A DNA stretch of 64,000 bases. Origin: Chelydra serpentina (taxonomy: Eukaryota > Chordata > Testudines > Chelydridae). Position numbers and translations under genes: made by a program. Shown piece after piece: positions 56,500 through 64,000 of the stretch; the first letter of the stretch is position 1, and every line of letters begins with the position of its first letter. Location of the stretch: positions 19,816,001 through 19,880,000 of the forward strand of contig JBAIAC010000027.1 of the NCBI GenBank assembly GCA_037349315.1, written 5' to 3'. A model generated the notes under the pieces. The model was not told the origin of the DNA and did no database searches. It saw only the letters and a list, made by a program, of their open reading frames with translations.

Positions 56500-58560
56500 C
56501 GCCGTGCAGCCCTGGGAGCCCCACATTAGAAGCGCAATCTGGCATTGCATTAAGTCCAGGCTCAACCCTAATCCTTGCCCTTTCCCTGGGGGGCAGAAGG
56601 AAACGGGACGAGGTGGAGCGAGGGGCAGGGATGGAGGGGGGGGGGCAACAGGCGGGGGGCGGCCTAGAGCCCGGGCAAAGCTGGGGCGGGGGGGCAGAGC
56701 GGAATGAAAGCAGCCCCTTGCCCGGACCAGGAGGGGGCAGGGGACGGCGGAGGATTAGAGGGGGGCAGTGGGGCGTGGGGTTGCAGGGAAGGGGGTGCAG
56801 GAAGGCATAGAGGGGTGCAGCGGAGGGGGCAGGGGGTTGCAGGGAAAGGGGTGCAGCGGAGGGGGCAGTGGGGCTGGAGGGGAGGGGGCAGGGGTTGCAG
56901 GGGAGGGGGCAGTGGGGCTGGAGGGAAGGGGGGCAGTGGGGCGGGAGGGGAGCAGGGGTTGCAGGGAAGGGGGGCAGTGGGGTTGGAGGGGAGCAGGAGG
57001 TTCAGGGAGTCCCTTTCCCTGGCACTGGGCGAGTCGGGAGGGTGCCGGGCGCACGGGGAGCCCCCACCCCACCGTCCCCGCGAGCTCTTACCGTGGGCCA
57101 GCAGCGCGCCGAGGCAGCAGAGCAGGGCGGCGGGTCCCGGGGCCATGGCGGTAGGTGGGGTGCGCGGCGAGGTGCGGGATCCACCCCCGCGGTGGGGGGA
57201 CAAACAAATCCAGGCACGTGCGATCCGGCCGGGGGGCGCCCAGCTCCAGGGGTGGGGGCGGGGAAGGGGGCACCACTGGCGGCCACTGCCCTGGGCTCCT
57301 CCCTCCCACCCCCACCCCCGCAGGGCGCCCTGAGCCCCGGGCACCCAAGGGTGCTGCGCGGGGCGCGCAAAGCCCCTAACGCAGGAGGGGGGAGACCCGC
57401 TCAGCAAAGGGGGGCTCGGGAGAGGGGCAAAGGGGGCACCTCCACCCCCCCCCCAGGCAGGAGGGTCCGAGAGGAGCGCGCACGTGTACCCCCCCGATCT
57501 GCTAATGGGGGTGCGGTGCCCCCCGCCCCGGCTGGAACGGCGGGATCTCCACGGGTTATTCCAGCGCCCGAGCGCGAACTCCTCCCGGGCGCCCCGGCGG
57601 GCTCCGAGCTCGCCGACCCGAGCCCGCGGCCAGGCGGAGCAGCAAGAAGCGAAGGCGGCTCATGGATCCGGCCGGGCGAAGTTCCGGGGCGAAGTTGGGG
57701 GGCCCGGGCGGGCGGCGGCAGCCTCCGTGAGCCCCGCTCTCCGCGCGGTCCTGGGTCCGCGGTGCGGGGGGGCGCGCTTGGCCCCCTGCCCCGCAATGCG
57801 CGCGCTGCCCCGCCGCGCTCCAACTTTTCCGGCCGCGCCAAAGCCAGCCCCGGGCGCGGAGCGGAGCGCGCCCTGCCCCGAGTCAGCCCCGCCGCGGGTG
57901 GGAGCCGGAGCCGGAGCCGCCGCGGTGCAAAGCGGCGGTGCGCGCTCGGTGCAGGCGAGGCGATGCCAGCGCACGCCGGCCGGACCTGGGGGGGGCGGGT
58001 CCCCCAATGCAAGGGGGGGCTCAGGGAGGGGCCAGGCCCCCCCAGCAGGTGCCACCCCCGGCTCCTCTCCCCGGCAGCTCCACGGCGAGGACGAGCCGCT
58101 CTCCGGAGCCTGCCAGGCGAGTCAGCGGCAGAGCGACTCCCCCCTCCCTGCCAGGTTCCCCCGATCACGTGGTTCCCCCGGAGCCGCCTCCCCTCCCCGC
58201 TCCTGGTCTCGGCGCTGCGATCCCGGCCCCGGCGCGCGCCGGGCTCCGCTGCAAAGCCCAGGGCGCGAGACGAGCCCCCCGAGGCCGCCCCGGGGGCTGC
58301 AGGGCGTTTACCTCCCCCCCCCCACGCACATTTCGGGGGGGTGCATCTGGTGTGCACGGGCCCCGGAGCACCGCGGGGCATGGCCCGAGTCCCTGCTGCC
58401 CCTCCAGAGCACCGCACGGAGTGGGGGGCGGGGGGTGCAACGCGCCCGGTGCAGGGTGCAGACCGTGCATGGGGCCCGGGGCCCCTCAGCGCCTTCTCCG
58501 CGCGCACGCCCTCTAGGGGCGGAGTAGCACAGCTCGGATTCGCCTGCATCCTATAGACTC
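56500..58560. promoter_or_regulatory. CpG island with promoter and 5' UTR of a minus-strand gene
   Basis: Very GC- and CpG-rich, with many GGGGCGG/CCGCCC boxes, contrasting with the AT-richer sequence to its left. It holds the minus-strand first coding exon at 57146-57092. G-rich imperfect repeats (GGGGGCAGTGGGGCTGGAGG types) fill 56760-57000, just inside the intron. The transcription start is probably between 57.2 and 58.3 kb. Long open frames in all six phases here reflect the lack of AT-rich stop codons. Confidence 0.7.
57092..57146 (-). CDS. First coding exon, signal-peptide start of a secreted or membrane protein (candidate TMEM132E)
   Basis: On the minus strand, ATG at 57146 sits in a strong initiation context (GCCATGG). 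It is followed by 18 codons reading MAPGPAALLCCLGALLAH, a signal peptide with a Leu/Ala/Cys hydrophobic core, then one base (phase 1) and a consensus donor G|GTAAGAG at 57091. The CpG island around it supports a real promoter. The rest of the gene would lie at lower coordinates, partly outside the window; I found no second exon. The MAPG...AALLC-L-ALLAH pattern resembles my recollection of the TMEM132E start (a single-pass neuronal/cochlear membrane protein), but 18 residues cannot prove it, so no symbol is assigned. Confidence 0.6.
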
Positions 58561-59269
58561 ATTCTGCCTTGGGCCTTGTCTCTTCCCATGGGATGGGCCC
58601 CTGGCCCACATGTTTGCAGGCCACCCGGACGCTACATGGGCAGCTAGGCCCCCATTCTAGCTGCTTAGCGCTGCGCAGCAAAGCGGGGTGGGGGGTGCTG
58701 GAGCTGGCTTTATGCCCCTGGTTGCTGGTGTAGGAGATGGGGTGGAGGTGTCTGGAGGGCTTTGCTGGGTGACCCCATGATCCTTGATCGGCAGAAGGAT
58801 CCCCAGGGACTGAGCAGCTGGCTAAAGGTAGAGCTGCCCTAAGACTCCCCTACGTGGGGCCCCCAGGGCCAGTGCCTCACCCCTCAGTCAAACCCAATGA
58901 TCTAGCATGTGTCCCGTGGAGCTGTTTGTGTATAAACACCCCTGGGCCGCAATGACAAAAGGCCTTTAAACAGCAAGGCTGGAGAGGAGACCGCCTTGTG
59001 GTGCATCTGTCCAGGAGACCTCATGAAGTGGTCACCTCTGGCCTTAAAATCGATGGCTCCATGAAAAGCCAAGCTCAGATTCTGTTCCTTGCCCTGCCCC
59101 CATCGTTAGCCTTCCCCGCCCCTTGTGTCTTACCAGGCTGTAGGCTCCTTGGGGCAGAGACCGTTCCCTGTTGTAGGGACAGAATGTTCATTTAGACACC
59201 AAAATAGGTGGCCAGATCTTCGAACTGGCGTAGAGCTGGTGGGAGCTGGACTGTTTGGCAAACCCGGAC
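58561..59269. other. Upstream single-copy DNA, no gene seen
   Basis: An L2/MIR-like scrap (GTAGGCTCCTTGGGGCAGAG) lies near 59140. Nothing else recognised. Confidence 0.4.
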
Positions 59270-59692
59270 CCAGTTGCGCGCGCTGAGCCCTGGGGGATCC
59301 AGCCCCAATCGCGGGCGCTGGGCCCTGGAGGATCCGGCCCCGATCAGGGGCGCTGGGCTCTGGGGGATCCGGCCCCGATCGCGGGCGCTGGGCCCTGGGG
59401 GATCCGGCCCCGATCGCGGACACTGGGCCTTGGAGGATCCAGCCCCGATCGCGGGCACTGGGGCCTGGGAGATCCGGGCTTGGGGGATCCAGCCCCGGTT
59501 GCAGGTGCTGAGCCCTGGGGGATCCAGCCCCGGTCGCGGGCGCTGGGCCCTGGGGGATCCGGCCCCAATCGCGGGCGCTGGGCCCTGGGGGATCCGGCCC
59601 CAATCGCGGGCGCTGGGCCCTGGGGGATCCAGCCCTGGTCGCAGTCGCTGAGCCCTGGGGGATCCAGCCCCGGTTGCGGACGCTGAGCCCTT
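59270..59692. repeat. 35-bp GC-rich minisatellite, about 12 copies
   Basis: The unit is close to GCGGGCGCTGGGCCCTGGGG followed by GATCCGGCCCCGATC. Twelve GATCC cores are spaced ~35 bp apart, most within a GGATCC (BamHI) site. One unit near 59475 is shortened. Several frames are open only because the unit lacks stop codons. Confidence 0.9.
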
Positions 59693-60654
59693 TGCAATGC
59701 ACCCCGGAGCTGCAGTGACAATCTGTCCCCACGGATGCCAAGCTCTTTTCACAATGGGGCCCTGGCTTCTTTGGGGCCCGTGAGAGCTACTGTGATACAC
59801 AAAATCAATACAAAACCTCTGTCTAAACACCCCTCCACAACACACACAAACATCTCCCCGACCCCTGCTCACTAATACCTGGCTCCAAATGCACCCCCCA
59901 CGCACCCCTCCCAACATGTGTTGTTCCGCTTGCCCAGGTGACCCGCCTGCCCCCCTGGCCCTGGGAGAACGGTGCCTCTGCAAAGTCTCTCCCACCTCTC
60001 TGCCTTGTGCTCAGAGATCTTAGACAGTGCCAGAGGCGGAGACCCCGGTTGTGCTCCTTTGCCCGCCACGGGCCAAGAGACACATTTCCAAGGCGCAGCT
60101 GGAGCCCAAACAGAAAAGCCCGAGTGACCCTTGCAGCTAAATGGTAATAAATGAATGGAGCTGTTATTACTCCCTCGGCACGGCCTTTGCCAGCCACGCT
60201 GGCTGATGGGTTACGAAGTGAGGAGGGACCGGCGTGGAGAGATGGACAAGGGAGGCTGGGCTGAGCTTTCTGCTGGTGCCCGCTGAAATAAGCGACCGGG
60301 CTTAGGGAAGGGGCTCTCCGATCAAAGGGAAACGTGGCCACCTGGACGGGCTGCCTCGGCTTTTCTCCTGGAGGCCACGGGCCGCACCTAACTGGACTAA
60401 ATCAGTAGTGCTGCAACCTGCCTGGAAGTGCAGGTGATGGAGAGGGCGGGTCCCAGCACGCAGCGAGGCCAGGCCATGTGGCTCAAGGTGGCCGGTGGCA
60501 TGCTGAGATCAGTGGTCTCTACAGGCTGCAGGTCTGCATGGAAGATGAGACCGGGTGTCCGAGGGCTGCATTTGCCCGGGGGCGGGTCACATTTTTGGCT
60601 GCCTCCATATTAACGGATGTGAATCTTGCCCCGTGGGGCAGCCCCTTGCTGTTC
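59693..60654. other. Single-copy spacer between two tandem arrays
   Basis: No exon or repeat recognised. Confidence 0.4.
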
Positions 60655-60705
60655 TGTGTGGATATTTTAATAATAAAAAGTACAGTAGCCTGCAGTGGCT
60701 TAGCT
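60655..60705 (+). repeat. Tail of the interspersed element at the left edge of the satellite
   Basis: ATTTTAATAATAAAAAGTAC, AGTAGCCTGCAGTGGCTTAG and CTGAGATCAGGGCCCC follow the layout of a local MIR/L2-like repeat (AATAATAA tail, then the GATCAGGGCCCC module). The first satellite unit keeps the ancestral GATCAGGG; nearly all later units have GATCGGGG. Confidence 0.6.
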
Positions 60706-63700
60706 GAGATCAGGGCCCCGCTGTGCCAGGCGCTGCACAGACCCGCCGAGATCGGGGGCCCCCGCTGTGCCAGGCGCTGCACAGACCCGCCGAGATCGGG
60801 GCCCCTCTGTGCCAGGCGCTGCACAGACCGGCCGAGATCGGGACCCCCGCTGTGCCAGGCGCTGCACAGACCCGCCGAGATCGGGGCCCCTCTGTGCCAG
60901 ACGCTGCACAGACCCGCCGAGATCGGGGCCCCTCTGTGCCAGGCGCTGCACAGACCCGCCGAGATCGGGGCCCCGCTGTGCCAGGCGCTGCACAGACCCG
61001 CCGAGATCGGGGCCCCCGCTGTGCCAGGCGCTGCACAGACCCGCCGAGATCGGGGCCCCCGCTGTGCCAGGCGCTGCACAGACTCGCCGAGATCGGGACC
61101 CCCGCTGTGCCAGGCGCTGCACAGACCCGCCGAGATCGGGACCCCCGCTGTGCCAGGCGCTGCACAGACCCGCCGAGATCGGGGCCCCTCTGTGCCAGGC
61201 GCTGCACAGACCCGCCGAGATCGGGACCCCCGCTGTGCCAGGCGCTGCACAGACCCGCCGAGATCGGGGCCCCTCTGTGCCAGGCGCTGCACAGACCCGC
61301 CGAGATCGGGGCCCACGCTGTGCTAGGCTCTGCACAGACTCGCCGAGATCGGGACCCCCGCTGTGCCAGGCGCTGCACGGACCTGCCGAGATCGGGGCCC
61401 CCTCTGTGCCAGGCGCTGCACAGACCCGCCGAGATCGGGACCCCCATTGTGCCAGGCGCTGCACAGACCCGCCGAGATCGGGACCCCCGCTGTGCCAGGC
61501 GCTGCACAGTCCCGCCGAGATCGGGGCCCCTCTGTGCCAGGCGCTGCACAGACCCGCTGAGATCGGGGCCCCTCTGTGCCAGGCGCTGCACAGACCCGCC
61601 GAGATCGGGGCCCCCGCTGTGCCAGGCGCTGCACAGACCCGCCGAGATCGGGGCCCCCGCTGTGCCAGGCGCTGCACAGACCCGCCGAGATCGGGGCCCC
61701 TCTGTGCCAGGCGCTGCACAGACCCGCCGAGATCGGGGCCCCCGCTGTGCCAGGCGCTGCACAGACCCGCCGAGATCGGGGCCCCTCTGTGCCAGGCGCT
61801 GCACAGACCCGCCGAGATCGGGGCCCCCGCTGTGCCAGGCGCTGCACAGACCCGCCGAGATCGGGGCCCCCGCTGTGCCAGGCGCTGCACAGACCCGCCG
61901 AGATCGGGGCCCCCGCTGTGCCAGGCGCTGCACAGACCCTCAGAGATCGGGGCCCCCGCTGTGCCAGACGCTGCACAGACCCGCCGAGATCGGGGCCCCG
62001 CTGTGCCAGGCGCTGCACAGACTCCCCCGAGATCGGGGCCCCTCTGTGCCAGGCGCTGCACAGACCCGCTGAGATCGGGGCCCCTCTGTGCCAGGCGCTG
62101 CACAGACCCGCTGAGATCGGGGCCCCGCTGTGCCAGGCGCTGCACAGACCCGCCGAGATCAGGGCCCCCGCTGTGCCAGGCGCTGCACAGACCCGCTGAG
62201 ATCGGGGGCCCCGCTGTGCCAGGCGCTGCACAGACCCGCCGAGATCGGGGCCCCGCTGTGCCAGGCGCTGCACAGACCCGCCGAGATCGGGGCCCCCGCT
62301 GTGCCAGACGCTGCACAGACCCGCCGAGATCGGGGCCCCGCTGTGCCAGGCGCTGCACAGACCCGCTGAGATCGGGGCCCCTCTGTGCCAGGCGCTGCAC
62401 AGACCCGCCGAGATTGGGACCCCCGCTGTGCCAGGCGCTGCACAGACCCGCTGAGATCGGGGACCCCGCTGTGCCAGGCGCTGCACAGACCCGCCGAGAT
62501 CGGGGCCCCGCTGTGCCAGGCGCTGCACAGACCCGCCGAGATCGGGGCCCCTCTGTGCCAGGCGCTGCACAGACCCGCCGAGATCGGGGCCCCGCTGTGC
62601 TAGGCGCTGCACAGACCCGCTGAGATCGGGGCCCCCGCTGTGCTAGGCGCTGCACAGACCCGCCGTGATCGGGGCCCACGCTGTGCTAGGCGCTGCACAG
62701 ACCCGCTGAGATCGGGGCCCCCGCTGTGCCAGGCGCTGCACAGACCCGCCGAGATCGGGGCCCACGCTGTGCTAGGCGCTGCACAGACCCGCTGAGATCG
62801 GGGCCCCCGCTGTGCCAGGCGCTGCACAGACCCGCCGAGATCGGGGCCCCTCTGTGCCAGGCGCTGCACAGACCCGCCGAGATCGGGCCCCCGCTGTGCC
62901 AGGTGCTGCACAGACCCGCCGAGATCGGGGCCCACGCTGTGCTAGGCGCTGCACAGACCCGCTGAGATCGGGGCCCCCGCTGTGCCAGGCGCTGCACAGA
63001 CCCGCCGTGATCGGGGCCCCCGCTGTGCCAGGCGCTGCACAGACCCGCCGAGATCGGGGCCCCCGCTGTGCCAGGCGCTGCACAGACCCGCCGAGATCGG
63101 GGCCCCTCTGTGCCAGGCGCTGCACAGACCCGCCGAGATCGGGGCCCCCGCTGTGCCAGGCGCTGCACAGACTTACCGTGATCGGGGCCCCTCTGTGCCA
63201 GGCGTTGCACAGACCCGCCGAGATCGGGGCCCCCCGCTGTGCCAGGCTCTGCACAGACCCGCCGAGATCGGGGCCCCCGCTGTGCCAGGCGCTGCACGGA
63301 CCTGCCGAGATCGGGGCCCCCGCTGTGCCAGGCGCTGCACGGACCCGCCGAGATCGGGGCCCCCGCTGTGCCAGGCTCTGCACAGACCCGCCGAGATCGG
63401 GGCCCCCGCTGTGCCAGGCGCTGCACAGACCCGCCGAGATCGGGGCCCCCGCTGTGCCAGGCTCTGCACAGACCCGCCGTGATCGGGGCCCCGCTGTGCC
63501 AGGCGCTGCACAGACCCGCCGTGATCGGGGCCCCGCTGTGCCAGGCGCTGCACAGACCCGCCGTGATCGGGGCCCCTCTGTGCCAGGCGCTGCACAGACC
63601 CGCCGAGATCGGGGCCCCGCTGTGCCAGGCTCTGCACAGACCCGCCGAGATCGGGGCCCCCGCTGTGCGAGGCGCTGCACAGACCCGCCGAGATCGGGGC

Positions 63701-64000
63701 CCCCGCTGTGCCAGGCTCTGCACAGACCCGCCGTGATCGGGGCCCGCTGTGCCAGGCTCTGCACAGACCCTCTGAGATCGGGGCCCCCGCTGTGCCAGAC
63801 GCTGCACAGACCCGCCGAGATCGGGGCCCCCGCTGTGCCAGGCGCTGCACAGACCCTCTGAGATCGGGGCCCCCGCTGTGCCAGGCGCTGCACAGACCCT
63901 CTGAGATCGGGGCCCCCGCTGTGCCAGGCGCTGCACAGACCCTCTGAGATCGGGGCCCCCGCTGTGCTAGGCGCTGCACAGACTTACCGTGATCGGGGCC
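60706..64000. repeat. 43-44-bp satellite, about 75 copies, runs off the window
   Basis: The unit is GAGATCGGGGCCCCCGCTGT then GCCAGGCGCTGCACAGACCC and GCC. Copies vary mainly in the C tract (GGGGCCCC, GGGGCCCCC, GGACCCCC), GCTGTG versus TCTGTG, GCCAGG versus GCTAGG, and CGCCGAG versus CGCTGAG, CTCTGAG or CGCCGTG. Each unit contains the self-complementary GGGGCCCC and several CpGs. Frames up to 659 codons are open on both strands because the unit has no stop codon; these are not genes. The right boundary is not in the window. Confidence 0.97.

Noticed and set aside
56664..58556. Long frames (up to 562 codons) in the CpG island
   Set aside because: Six-phase openness from extreme GC content. 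Only the minus-strand signal-peptide exon with a splice donor is credible.
59130..59995. Frames of 125-267 codons in the 35-bp array
   Set aside because: Same reason: a GC-rich stop-free unit is open on both strands at once.
60700..63979. Open frames of up to 659 codons on both strands in the tandem array
   Set aside because: The 43-44-bp unit has no stop codon in several phases, so all frames stay open. Proteins would be simple repeats in unrelated phases; no start context or promoter supports them.
60706..64000. CRISPR-like array
   Set aside because: There are no unique spacers between conserved repeats, the units are contiguous, and the context is a vertebrate genome.

Overview
The window reads as a non-coding part of an amniote nuclear genome, most likely a turtle. 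The main clues are two copies of a tRNA-headed SINE with a CR1-like ATTCTATG tail (complement 28027-28205 and 46712-46894), several CR1 LINE fragments, MIR/L2-type debris, palindromic MITEs and GC-rich single-copy DNA. It contains no bacterial-style genes, rRNA genes or functional tRNA genes. The species call is inference.

The largest features are Ty3/gypsy LTR retrotransposons of one family. Element E1 (10264-21986, target-site duplication GGCTC) carries a second family member, E2 (11303-17179, duplication GAGAT), inserted in its gag region. Both have 416-bp LTRs. E2's LTRs differ at one base by eye, and E1's are identical over the 396 bp they share, so both insertions are young. Integrase lies upstream of reverse transcriptase, the order of Gmr1-like elements, and Gag contains a SCAN-like capsid segment. 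Each element is broken at a different place. A third element, E3 (33459-37135, duplication GACGT), is non-autonomous. It has an open frame of about 830 codons and, unusually, its right LTR is inverted, so both outer ends are U3 ends. Related solo LTRs lie at 25284-25753, 32913-33316 and 44034-44596, and partial copies at 1-449 and complement 45242-45643. An unrelated 1130-bp LTR-like element with the same terminal octamer sits at 26202-27331 (duplication GCCGG).

Layout: 1-10.2 kb is GC-rich DNA with SINE fragments and one inverted-repeat DNA element. 10.3-22 kb is the nested E1/E2. 22-33 kb is mostly single-copy DNA with LTRs, a MITE and a SINE. 33-37 kb is E3. 37-44 kb is single-copy DNA with repeat scraps. 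44-47 kb is a pile-up of LTR, hAT, CR1 and SINE pieces. 47-56.5 kb is more AT-rich, with TAAT-rich stretches that could be conserved regulatory DNA.

The only credible host coding sequence is a short first exon on the minus strand (57146-57092) inside a CpG island (about 56.5-58.6 kb). It encodes a signal-peptide-like start and ends at a GTAAGA splice donor; TMEM132E is a candidate from memory only. If that is right, much of the window to its left would be intron 1. Upstream of this promoter lie a 35-bp minisatellite (59270-59692) and a 43-44-bp satellite (60706 to the window end). The satellite appears to have grown out of a segment of an ordinary interspersed repeat, a single copy of which is visible near 3875.
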